Positions 51,501-58,661 of a stretch of DNA of 64,000 bases are shown here, piece by piece. Source of the DNA: Bacteroidales bacterium UBA1410 (GTDB lineage Bacteria; Bacteroidota; Bacteroidia; Bacteroidales; Dysgonomonadaceae); the NCBI GenBank assembly GCA_002305015.1, contig DBPW01000014.1, positions 21,041 through 85,040 of the forward strand, given 5' to 3'. The notes beneath the pieces are model-generated. The model did not search any database. It had not been told where the DNA came from and saw only the letters and a program-made list of their open reading frames with translations. Every line of letters starts with the position of its first letter. Position 1 is the stretch's first letter. The position numbers and the translations under genes were made by a program.

Positions 51501-51769
51501 ATATCTTTAGATCCTTTACGGTCGCTGATAAACGCTATTTGATCACCCTTGGGAGACCACACAGGATTGCTGTCAAAAGCTTCGTGAGTTGTCAAACGTA
51601 TAGCTTTCCCGCCGTTTATCGAGACCTTGTAAATATCGCCTTTATAGGAAAACGCCACTTGCGATCCATCGGGAGAAATGGCCGGATATCTCATCCAAAG
51701 AGGATTCTGAGCATTGCTTATTAGCGATATAAGCAAAATTAGCCCTAAAATAAATTGTTTCTTTATCAT
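48545..51769 (-). CDS. Tricorn-like exported S41 protease
   Basis: A 1074-residue secreted protein: signal peptide (MIKKQFILGLILLISLISNA), a large N-terminal region of TolB/PD40 beta-propeller repeats (PAISPDGSQVAFSYKGDIY and many SPDGKxxxF units), then a C-terminal catalytic part with a PDZ-like segment near 790-890 (KVGDIIEKIDGQVI) and an S41 core (DIRYNGGGRLHEDLEVFF near 930; nucleophile serine about 979 in ADYSNAHG). This is the domain order of the tricorn protease and its homologues, large peptidases acting on peptides in the periplasm or outside. It converges on mfd with 3 bp between stops, and lies 99 bp downstream of cysK, beyond the cysK terminator. Confidence 0.9.
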   Translation of the reverse strand: MIKKQFILGLILLISLISNAQNPLWMRYPAISPDGSQVAFSYKGDIYKVSINGGKAIRLTTHEAFDSNPVWSPKGDQIAFISDRKGSKDIYVMSSEGESIKRLTTHSAAENLWTFTPDGKFVVFSASYQDPVKSALFPSSRLSEIYKIRIDGGRSEMIAAFPADKINFNKSGQKFLYQDVKGFENPWRKHHTSSVTRDILEYDIKDGTYKKLVDREGEDTDPVYSPDGKALYFLSERGGTFNVYTAPLDNSSDAKQLTNFKFHPVRFLSVANNGTLCFGYDGEIYTLSQGSTHPQKLNIFISIDVEDEQIKKMSFASGATSAFNSPDGKQVAFTVRGDVFVTSADYSTTKQITKTVAEEADVNFGADNRSLIYSSYRDGYWNVYIAKIVRKEDPNFSNATLIDEEVLIKNDKSEKQHPQFSPDGNEVAFVQDRKKLMVYNLVEKKLRQITDGSYQHETDGSMNYEWSPDGKWFVLEYVSNGHAPYTNIGIVSAKTGGEIFDLTKSGYTNRNPRWLMNGNAILYSSERYGMRNHASWGSLEDVMIAFVNREAFDKYKMSKEEFELFTDAEKEFKKADEDKNKDKKKIDETPKDIVMEFENMDQRIVRLTPNSSRLGSFIINKEGSKLYYLSAVEDDYDLWVHDLREHATKLLSKLKGGNSALNMDKEQKTLFILGNKKMQKMDVSTEKLTSIDYSADMKIDLAKERQFMFDYVCREEKERFYEVNMHGVDWERLTNHYRKFLSSINNNYDFSEMLSEMLGELNVSHTGSGYRSPSNDEKTANLGLFVSANGDKNGLKIDEILINGPFDNFQSKAKVGDIIEKIDGQVILPQDDYFPLLEGKAAKNTLISLYSPATGERWDEVIKPISAGALDDLLYKRWVKQRADEVERLSNGRLGYVHVPSMGDESFRKMYSDALGKYYKKEGIVIDIRYNGGGRLHEDLEVFFSGKKYLDQVVRGKEYCEMPSRRWNKPSIMLITEADYSNAHGTPWVYKNQKIGKLVGMPVPGTMTSVNWVTLQDPTVYFGIPVVGYRTAEGTYLENSQLEPDVKVPLDLNKAINGEDTQLEAAVKELLKVL

Positions 51770-51830
51770 TCCTTTTACTTAACTTAGCTAAAATACAAAT
51801 ATAACCTAATCCCCCTGAACCAAAAAATAA

Positions 51831-51863
51831 AAAATGGGACCTTATTATTTTTAGCCCCATTTT
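51831..51863 (-). terminator. Terminator of the cysE-cysK unit
   Basis: On the minus strand AAAATGGG(G)C and G(T)CCCATTTT form a 10-bp stem with one G-U pair, followed by TTTTTTATTTTTT. It lies just after the cysK stop and before the tricorn-like gene. Confidence 0.75.
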
Positions 51864-51868
51864 ATAAA

Positions 51869-52783
51869 TTAAAACAACCCTTCAACCGAAAGATATCGTT
51901 CTCCGGTATCGTAATTAAAGGTGAGGATACGTTTATTCCCTTCAAGTTCCGGGATTTTTTTGGCTATAGCTGCCAATGAGGCACCGGTTGAAATACCGCC
52001 CAAAATGCCTTCTTGACGTGCCAATCGCCGTGCATATTCAAAAGCTTCCTCTTTGGTAATTCGTATAACGCCATCCAATACCGTCAAATCCAGCGTAGCC
52101 GGAATAAAGCCCGCACCAATACCTTGTATTGCATGGGGACCGGCCTTTCCTCCGGAAATAACGGCCGAATCGGCCGGCTCTACTCCAATTACCTGAAGCG
52201 AAGGGAAATTCTTTTTTAATTCTTTCCCCACACCCGTTATATGTCCGCCTGTGCCGATTCCTGTAATCAGATAATCCAATCCTTCCTGAAAATCGTTTAG
52301 TATCTCCTGTGCTGTTGTTGCTGCATGAATAGCCGGATTGGATGGATTTTTAAACTGTTGGGGTATCCATGAACCCGGAATCTCACGCTGCAGCTCCTCT
52401 GCTTTTTCAATAGCGCCTGACATCCCTTTTTCGCGCGGAGTTAGTACTAATTCAGAACCGTAAAGAGCAATCAATTTTCTTCGTTCAATCGACATCGACT
52501 CCGGCATCACTATCATTACTTTATATCCTTTTAATGCGCCAACGAGAGAAAGGCCTACTCCTGTATTACCCGAGGTAGGTTCAATAATGGTTGCTCCCGC
52601 TTTCAGTATCCCTTGTTTTTCAGCATCTTCAATCATGGCAAGTGCTATACGATCCTTAAGACTTCCTCCCGGGTTCTGTTTTTCCAGCTTCAGCCAAACC
52701 TCTTGTTTAGGGAAAAGCCGATTTAACCGAATATGCGGTGTATTGCCAATAACATCCAAAATCGAATTATGTTTCATATCCAT
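51869..52783 (-). CDS. cysK: Cysteine synthase (O-acetylserine sulfhydrylase)
   Basis: PLP enzyme making L-cysteine from O-acetylserine and sulfide, 304 residues. The Schiff-base lysine is K43 in NPGGSLKDRIAL, the substrate loop TSGNTGVGL lies near 69-77, the phosphate-binding GIGTGGHITG near 175-184. It is encoded 28 bp after cysE, whose product makes O-acetylserine, so the two steps of cysteine synthesis form one operon. The chosen start is ATG 52783; a second ATG two codons later is equally good. The C-terminus ends DTGERYLSVEGLF, of the CysK kind. Terminator at 51831-51863. Confidence 0.94.
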   Translation of the reverse strand: MDMKHNSILDVIGNTPHIRLNRLFPKQEVWLKLEKQNPGGSLKDRIALAMIEDAEKQGILKAGATIIEPTSGNTGVGLSLVGALKGYKVMIVMPESMSIERRKLIALYGSELVLTPREKGMSGAIEKAEELQREIPGSWIPQQFKNPSNPAIHAATTAQEILNDFQEGLDYLITGIGTGGHITGVGKELKKNFPSLQVIGVEPADSAVISGGKAGPHAIQGIGAGFIPATLDLTVLDGVIRITKEEAFEYARRLARQEGILGGISTGASLAAIAKKIPELEGNKRILTFNYDTGERYLSVEGLF

Positions 52784-52811
52784 TCTTTATAAATAAGTTA
52801 ACCTTTTATTT

Positions 52812-53633
52812 TCATATCACAAAATCGTTGGGTGGTACAAAGTTTTTTACCGTTTTTACTTTTACATCGACAGCATTATAAACCAATGAATAAGGAATGA
52901 CACTCTGAGTTACCCATGCACCCCCTCCGATGGTCGAATCATGACCGATAACCGTTTCGCCACCCAAAATAGTAGCATTGGAATATATGACCACATTATC
53001 TTCAACAGTAGGATGGCGCTTCACCCCGGAAAGTTTTTTCTCCAGGTATAATGCACCCAATGTCACGCCCTGATATATTTTTACGTTATCTCCGATCTCT
53101 GTTGTTTCTCCAATAACGATTCCGGTTCCATGATCCATAAAAAGATTTTTCCCGATTTTAGCACCGGGATGAATATCGATACCCACTTTGGCATGAGCAT
53201 ATTCCGAGAATAAACGGGGGATCAACGGCACTTCCAATACATGAAGTTCGTGAGCCATTCGATGCACACTCAAGGCAAAGAAACCGGGATAAGCAAGAAT
53301 AACCTCTTCCAGGCTTTTTGCGGCCGGATCATTTTGCAGATAACAATGAGCATCTTCATATAAACGATCACGCAGTTGCGGAAACTTCTCGAAAAAATTT
53401 GCTGTAGCACTTTCTGCAAAATCACGATCTGTGAGGTTAGCCATGTTTTTTAAAAGTGTATTTGCCGCTTTTTCCAACATTTTGCGAATGTGGTTCACAT
53501 CGGGTTCGGCACATACGGGAAACATAGCGTTGAAGAGTAAATCCACCGTTTCCTCAAGTTTGCATTTCTCTACAGGAATATGGACAGCTTGAGGTTGAAA
53601 CTCGTAAATAAGTTTTTGTATATTTTTGTTCAT
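52812..53633 (-). CDS. cysE: Serine O-acetyltransferase
   Basis: Makes O-acetyl-L-serine from serine and acetyl-CoA. 273 residues from ATG 53633 (MNKNIQKLIYEFQPQ); the open frame continues to 53720 but that part has no family likeness. The N-terminal helical region comes first, then HRMAHELHVLEVPLIPRLFSEY near 155-175. The left-handed beta-helix of hexapeptides follows, with DIHPGAKIG, FMDHGTGIVIGETTEIG and the catalytic histidines and aspartate. CysE and CysK normally form the cysteine synthase complex; its CysE tail usually ends in isoleucine, and this protein also ends ...NDFVI, consistent with CysK docking. A TATTTTTG box lies at 53785-53792. Confidence 0.93.
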   Translation of the reverse strand: MNKNIQKLIYEFQPQAVHIPVEKCKLEETVDLLFNAMFPVCAEPDVNHIRKMLEKAANTLLKNMANLTDRDFAESATANFFEKFPQLRDRLYEDAHCYLQNDPAAKSLEEVILAYPGFFALSVHRMAHELHVLEVPLIPRLFSEYAHAKVGIDIHPGAKIGKNLFMDHGTGIVIGETTEIGDNVKIYQGVTLGALYLEKKLSGVKRHPTVEDNVVIYSNATILGGETVIGHDSTIGGGAWVTQSVIPYSLVYNAVDVKVKTVKNFVPPNDFVI

Positions 53634-53784
53634 TGGAAAATTTTTGGATAAAAAAATCAATTTGTTGTTTCTTGAAATTAACGCAATCTCAAACAGCATT
53701 GTTGAAAAGCCGGAAAACAATCAACAACAATATACATAAAAAATATGCAAGAAAATCGGTTTCATTTCATTTGAAGAGAGGAAA

Positions 53785-53792
53785 CAAAAATA
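53785..53792 (-). promoter_or_regulatory. -7 box of the cysE-cysK operon
   Basis: TATTTTTG on the minus strand, about 150 bp before the cysE ATG, is the only TAnnTTTG match in the gap, implying a leader of about 145 nt. No -33 TTTG at 20 bp; I see no structured element in the leader. Confidence 0.4.
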
Positions 53793-53826
53793 CAAAATAT
53801 ATTTCTTTCCCCTGCTTACAGCTCGT

Positions 53827-55821
53827 TTATTTTATGTTTTTTATTCTCTCAATAAGTTCATTTCCCAATGCCCTTTTTTCTTCAATATGTTGTAAGGTAG
53901 CTATTACGAAAGGGTTCTTATCAAATGCACCCCTCACATATTCAAAATCCAGTTCCTGTTCTTGGATATCTCCATCGGCACCAAAACCTGTTTTGAACGA
54001 TAATGAAAATTCTTTTTTTGCATCGTCATATATCAGTTCATCCAATTTAATCACGCTTTCTTTCCATTTTTCAACCATGCGGATAACATCCCGAGCTGTG
54101 ACGGTTTCCTGTGTAACATTATAAAATTCCCGGATTTTATTCCATGCCCATGTCCATTCATACTCGTAATAATTTTCATGAAGTCGCCTAAACTCATTGT
54201 TAATTTCTTCCAACCTGGTTATTTCGCCATTTTCAATCCGATTCAGCAGAATATCGATTACAGATTTGGGAGCAATCAATCCCGAGAGATCGACCCATTC
54301 TCCTAATCCAATATCGGTAGTGGGTTTTAGTTGGTTCCTTATCTCTTCGTTGCTTTTGAAAGGCGTTTTCTCTAACCTTTTTATCAGCGAATTGCCCAAG
54401 AACTTGTGCACCACAATATGGTATAACTCCAATCCCCTTTTCAGAGCCGATTTGGTAATGATACAACTCTGATAAGTAAATATTTCCGATGCTTCACCCG
54501 AAGTGTGTTGAAGATGTTTCAATATGTCGATCCCGGCAAACACTTTTTGAATAGTATAAGGACTCAACAGATTGAAATTAATAAAATCGAGCCGATGAGG
54601 ATCTGTTCTTTTATCGCGTTCCGGCCATTTTTTTGCATCGCGTATGGTGCCTACACTTCGCAGGTTAACCGCCGGCGCCAAATAAGTGGTATTGTCTTTT
54701 TCAATCAAATACGAAAAGGGCAGGTTTGAAGTATCGGAATGTTTATAATGTCTTCCCATAATGAGCGAAAAGGGACCTACTTTTGCCGGCCAAAGCACAT
54801 AAGAATCACTCGTAGTCTTTGCCCCACGTTCTACAATGCCTTGATGAATCGGACCCAGTTTATACATATGATTACTCTGGTTAGAGCCCGATCCTGCATT
54901 CATGAATGAAAACATCCCGGCAATGAGCAAGGTCGATTTATGATGGGTTACGGTATAAGGACCGGCGAACACGGCACATGCTTCTCCGTTCTCACCCTGG
55001 CAATTGCTAAAAAATAACGAATCGGAAGCCGAATAACCGTGATCCAAATGACAAGCTTGACCAATAAAACAGCGCTCAATAATCGTTCCACCATCTACCC
55101 GCGAACCCGACGAGATGATGAAATCGCGCGCTATCACATTCCTCCCAATGTGAACGGGTGCCTCTTTATTACTGTTGATGCTTCCGTTTTTCAATTTCAT
55201 AGTCCCGGTTATTTTACAAAACGCACCAATCCTCACATTTTTAATGTATCCCACATTTACAATCACGCAATTGTTGCCAATCGTTCCCCTATCGGAAGCA
55301 TGTTTTTCACTGTAAAAATCGATAATACCTTTCATTCGCTCGATAAGTTTCGAACGATGACGATATAAGGAATAAATATAGGCAAAATGTGCCGATAATT
55401 TATCGGTAATATGAACTTCTCTTCCTCCTGTTTCATTCAACACATTTACTTTCACGCCATTTCCAAATGTTGTTCTCCCTTCTACCAAAATAACATCCAC
55501 ATTCTGAATAAAACAATTATCGCCAATGCAATAGTTGGCAATATAATTCTGCACATTCTCGATGACCACATTATCGCCGATTTCGCATTGATGGATTACC
55601 GCATGGTTTATGCAAGCGTGTTTTTTTATTCCGCCTCCCAGAAAAAAGACATTTTCCAAAACGCCTAACTTAATTTCTCCTGAAAATACAGTGTCGCGAA
55701 TATAATCAGGCTTAAAATTCTCTTTGACCCAAACAAGAGACCAATCGTGGTGGGTACAACCGTTTTCTTTTAAGGTATCTATTTCAGATGGAGAGAGATG
55801 TCGATAATCTTTCATGATCAA
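53827..55821 (-). CDS. DUF4954 protein with left-handed beta-helix repeats
   Basis: A 664-residue soluble protein of unknown function. The first two thirds show many hexapeptide-like turns ([I/V]GDN/IGNN patterns, for example CEIGDNVVIENVQNYIANYC, RIGAFCKITGT and IGRNVIARDFIISS) that build a left-handed beta-helix of the acyl/nucleotidyltransferase kind. The last third (about 430-664) is helical and resembles nothing I know. The family (DUF4954) is common in Bacteroidota; sugar-phosphate or acyl-transfer activity has been guessed but not shown to me. ATG 55821; an ATG two codons later (55815) is an alternative. It sits between cysE and recA on the same strand with its own short gaps (193 bp to cysE, 87 bp to recA). 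Confidence 0.82.
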   Translation of the reverse strand: MIMKDYRHLSPSEIDTLKENGCTHHDWSLVWVKENFKPDYIRDTVFSGEIKLGVLENVFFLGGGIKKHACINHAVIHQCEIGDNVVIENVQNYIANYCIGDNCFIQNVDVILVEGRTTFGNGVKVNVLNETGGREVHITDKLSAHFAYIYSLYRHRSKLIERMKGIIDFYSEKHASDRGTIGNNCVIVNVGYIKNVRIGAFCKITGTMKLKNGSINSNKEAPVHIGRNVIARDFIISSGSRVDGGTIIERCFIGQACHLDHGYSASDSLFFSNCQGENGEACAVFAGPYTVTHHKSTLLIAGMFSFMNAGSGSNQSNHMYKLGPIHQGIVERGAKTTSDSYVLWPAKVGPFSLIMGRHYKHSDTSNLPFSYLIEKDNTTYLAPAVNLRSVGTIRDAKKWPERDKRTDPHRLDFINFNLLSPYTIQKVFAGIDILKHLQHTSGEASEIFTYQSCIITKSALKRGLELYHIVVHKFLGNSLIKRLEKTPFKSNEEIRNQLKPTTDIGLGEWVDLSGLIAPKSVIDILLNRIENGEITRLEEINNEFRRLHENYYEYEWTWAWNKIREFYNVTQETVTARDVIRMVEKWKESVIKLDELIYDDAKKEFSLSFKTGFGADGDIQEQELDFEYVRGAFDKNPFVIATLQHIEEKRALGNELIERIKNIK

Positions 55822-55872
55822 AACAAAATAAAATTAAATAAAAAAGAAATACATCTTTATAAAGAAATAAAA

Positions 55873-55903
55873 AAACGAGATTCGGTATTTTTGAATCTCG
55901 TTT
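55873..55903 (-). terminator. Intrinsic terminator of recA
   Basis: AAACGAGATTC and GAATCTCGTTT form a perfect 11-bp stem around a 9-base loop, then TTTTTATTTC on the minus strand, immediately after the recA stop at 55909. Confidence 0.85.
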
Positions 55904-55908
55904 GATTT

Positions 55909-56919
55909 TTATTTCTTGGCTTTCAATGCTTGAAAAATCAGCTTTTCCAGTTCCTCTCCCAATTCGGGATTATCTTTTATCATATTTTTAGCGGCATCCC
56001 TACCTTGTCCGAGTTTAGTATCGTTGTAGCTGTACCATGAACCACTTTTTTTTATGATCCCCAAATCCGAACCAAGATCGACGATTTCCCCTTCACGCGA
56101 AATACCCTCACCATAGATAATATCGAATTCGGCTTTTCGAAAAGGAGGTGCAACCTTGTTTTTCACCACCTTAACGCGAGTTTGGCTGCCGGAGATCTCA
56201 TCACCGTCTTTTAATGCTCCAATACGACGGATATCGAGCCGCACCGAAGCATAAAACTTCAATGCATTACCTCCGGTTGTGGTTTCCGGATTGCCGAACA
56301 TAACACCAATTTTCTCACGCAACTGATTGATAAATATACACGTTGTGTTCGTTTTGCTGATAGCTGCCGTAAGTTTTCGCAAAGCCTGAGACATCAATCG
56401 TGCCTGCAATCCCATTTTTGAGTCACCCATATCCCCCTCTAGCTCAGCTCGCGGCGTAAGGGCAGCCACTGAATCAATGACCACAATATCTACCGCCGAA
56501 GAGCGGATAAGTTGCTCGGCAATTTCTAATGCCTGTTCACCACTATCGGGTTGTGAGATAAGCAAATTTTCAATATCCACACCCAATTGCTCGGCATAAA
56601 AACGATCAAAGGCATGTTCAGCATCAATAAAAGCGGCTACTCCACCCGCTTTCTGAGCTTCGGCAATAGCATGGATAGCCAATGTGGTTTTCCCTGAAGA
56701 CTCGGGACCAAATATCTCGATGACGCGACCACGAGGATAGCCTCCTACACCCAGCGCAGCATTTAATCCGATTGATCCCGAAGAAATAACCGCAACTTCT
56801 TCCACCTTTCCGTCACCCATTTTCATGATTGATCCCTTACCATACGTTTTTTCGATCTTATCCATCGCAGCGCGAAGCGCCTTTAGTTTTTCACTGTTGT
56901 TGTCTTTTTCTTCTGCCAT
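55909..56919 (-). CDS. recA: Recombinase RecA
   Basis: Strand-exchange and SOS co-protease. 336 residues, the normal length. Walker A GPESSGKTT near residue 70-78, Walker B-like DIVVIDSVAAL near 145-155, NQLREKIGVMFGNPETTTGG near 200-219 (the L2 region), and the RecA signature ALKFYASVRLDIR right after. It lies 162 bp downstream of dprA with its own -7 box at 57056-57063, inside the end of the dprA region, and ends in a clear terminator (55873-55903). I do not see a LexA-type operator in the leader. Confidence 0.97.
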   Translation of the reverse strand: MAEEKDNNSEKLKALRAAMDKIEKTYGKGSIMKMGDGKVEEVAVISSGSIGLNAALGVGGYPRGRVIEIFGPESSGKTTLAIHAIAEAQKAGGVAAFIDAEHAFDRFYAEQLGVDIENLLISQPDSGEQALEIAEQLIRSSAVDIVVIDSVAALTPRAELEGDMGDSKMGLQARLMSQALRKLTAAISKTNTTCIFINQLREKIGVMFGNPETTTGGNALKFYASVRLDIRRIGALKDGDEISGSQTRVKVVKNKVAPPFRKAEFDIIYGEGISREGEIVDLGSDLGIIKKSGSWYSYNDTKLGQGRDAAKNMIKDNPELGEELEKLIFQALKAKK

Positions 56920-57055
56920 GTTTATTGATTTGATGAATTAGTATTCTAATTAATTTTGGTTGTGCATCCCGATTTACCCCTTAATCTTCGGGAATTTTAT
57001 ATCCCATAGGGAATGCCATCTTTTATTGATATCTTTTCTTTGGGGTTTAAATATT

Positions 57056-57063
57056 CAAAGTTA
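57056..57063 (-). promoter_or_regulatory. -7 box of recA
   Basis: TAACTTTG on the minus strand, about 137 bp before the recA ATG and just after the dprA stop, matches TAnnTTTG. No -33 TTTG at 20 bp. The long leader (about 130 nt) contains only a weak TCCC/GGGA hairpin. Confidence 0.45.
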
Positions 57064-57081
57064 TAAAAATAATCGAATTTC

Positions 57082-58197
57082 TTATGCTAATTTATAAATT
57101 CCACCCGGCAAGGCCTTCACCACATTTTTCATTTCGAGCTCCAATAAGGTAAAAAACAATTCTCTAACCGGAATATTGAGCTCTATGGCAAGTGAATTTA
57201 CATGCAAGGATTCGGTATTATTCAAAGCATTGAAAACTTTTTCTTCCTCTTCGCTAAGGTTCAAAAACAATTCTTTTTGTTTGGGTTTAACAGGCTGAGA
57301 AGAAACATTCCACCCCAATTGCTCGATAAAATCGGCCGTACGTTGCAAAAGAACAGCTTTATTGGAAGAAATCAGGTTGTTGCAGCCGAGTGACATGCGA
57401 TCGGTTGTACGCCCGGGAACGGCAAAGACCTCTCGGTAATACGAATTGGCAATATCGGCCGTAATAAGCGATCCTCCTTTATCGGCCGATTCAACTATAA
57501 CCACAGCATCAGCCATTCCGGCAACAATACGGTTACGCCTGACAAAATTAAACCTGTCCGGTTCGGTACCGGAAGGAAATTCGCTCAACAACGCTCCACA
57601 CTCGAGCATATCTACAGCTGTTTTCCGATGCACAGCAGGATAAATTCTGTCTAACCCATGCCCCAGTACACCCACAGTAGATAATCGGTTTTGCAATGCT
57701 GCCCGATGCGCACAAACGTCGATACCATAAGCCAATCCGCTTACAATTAATACATCCGGGAACAATTCAGAAAGTTCTTTCACAAATTTGCGGCAAAAAT
57801 CCAACCCATATCTTGTGGCATGACGTGTTCCAACAATGCTCACTACCTTTTCGCAATTAAAATCGACATTACCCTTGGCATAAAGAAGAATAGGAGCATC
57901 AACGCAATTCGTTAGTCGCTGAGGATATTCGTCAGAAGTGAAAAAGAGTAAATCGATCCGATTTTTATCCACAAATTTCAGCTCCTCTTCGGCCCGTTTC
58001 ATCACTTCCGGGTTATGAATTTCATTGACCAATCGTTTTGAAATCCGTGGTATCAATTCCAGTTTTTGTTTACTCTCCCTAAAAATGGCTTCCTCATCTC
58101 CAACTGCCTGCATCAAATTACGTGCATGCGCCACTCCCACCCCTTTTATTTGGGTAAGAGCAATCTGATAAATGGATTTTTCGGTAAGAGCCATCAA
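57082..58197 (-). CDS. dprA: DNA-processing protein DprA
   Basis: Binds incoming single-stranded DNA and loads RecA during natural transformation. 371 residues. The order is an N-terminal helix-hairpin-helix-like part (IKGVGVAHARNLM), then the Rossmann fold with SIVGTRHATRYG near 119-130 and VSGLAYGID near 153-161. The conserved RNRIVAGMADAVVIVES near 218-234 and GGSLITADIA follow, with a C-terminal winged-helix domain (about 315-371). It is the last gene of a purL - thioesterase - dprA run and the next gene, recA, encodes its partner, though the two are likely separately promoted. Two in-frame ATGs, 58197 and 58194, are equally likely starts. Confidence 0.94.
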   Translation of the reverse strand: MMALTEKSIYQIALTQIKGVGVAHARNLMQAVGDEEAIFRESKQKLELIPRISKRLVNEIHNPEVMKRAEEELKFVDKNRIDLLFFTSDEYPQRLTNCVDAPILLYAKGNVDFNCEKVVSIVGTRHATRYGLDFCRKFVKELSELFPDVLIVSGLAYGIDVCAHRAALQNRLSTVGVLGHGLDRIYPAVHRKTAVDMLECGALLSEFPSGTEPDRFNFVRRNRIVAGMADAVVIVESADKGGSLITADIANSYYREVFAVPGRTTDRMSLGCNNLISSNKAVLLQRTADFIEQLGWNVSSQPVKPKQKELFLNLSEEEEKVFNALNNTESLHVNSLAIELNIPVRELFFTLLELEMKNVVKALPGGIYKLA

Positions 58198-58230
58198 TTG
58201 ATATTTACTTTAAAATAAGATGAATGATCA

Positions 58231-58635
58231 TTACTCCAGGTATTCCTTAAAAGCCTCATCGAAAATATAGGGCTGAGACAATTTACCGTCAATGAGACAC
58301 ACCACTTCAACTTTTCCCCTCGCACACAATTTCTTATCGTGCAACCGGATAATATCCTGATAAAAAATATATTTGATTCCTTCCTTCTTTATATTCAGTG
58401 CACTAGAAAATTCATCCATCCCGAACAAAGGCGATTTATATCGGATTTCGACATGAGAAACCACGGCATCGATCCCTTTTCTCGTCAAATCATAAAAATT
58501 GAGCCCATGTTCCCCCATAAATTCATGTCGCGCAACTTCAAAATAATGCTGATAATTGGCATTGTTAACATACCCTTGAGCATCGCATTCGTAGTCGCGT
58601 ACCTTCATCTTATATTCAAAAATGTATGATCTCAT
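58231..58635 (-). CDS. Acyl-CoA thioesterase (hotdog, 4HBT/YbgC type)
   Basis: A 134-residue single hotdog domain that should hydrolyse acyl-CoA or acyl-ACP thioesters. The YbgC-like active-site motif is seen as YECDAQGYVNNANYQHYFE near residues 15-33, with Asp18 in the position of the catalytic aspartate and the typical VNNANY histidine-poor helix. Substrate chain length is unknown. Spacing: 26 bp after purL and 33 bp before dprA on the same strand, so it is part of that transcript despite no obvious link. Start ATG 58635 (MRSYIFEYKMKVRD) agrees with the family N-terminus. Confidence 0.85.
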   Translation of the reverse strand: MRSYIFEYKMKVRDYECDAQGYVNNANYQHYFEVARHEFMGEHGLNFYDLTRKGIDAVVSHVEIRYKSPLFGMDEFSSALNIKKEGIKYIFYQDIIRLHDKKLCARGKVEVVCLIDGKLSQPYIFDEAFKEYLE

Positions 58636-58661
58636 TAATTCCGATTTATTTCAAAGAACCC

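Noticed and set aside
53634..53826. Possible riboswitch in the cysE leader
   Set aside because: The leader is about 145 nt but I see no conserved stem or SAM/cysteine riboswitch core; AT-rich with few pairs.
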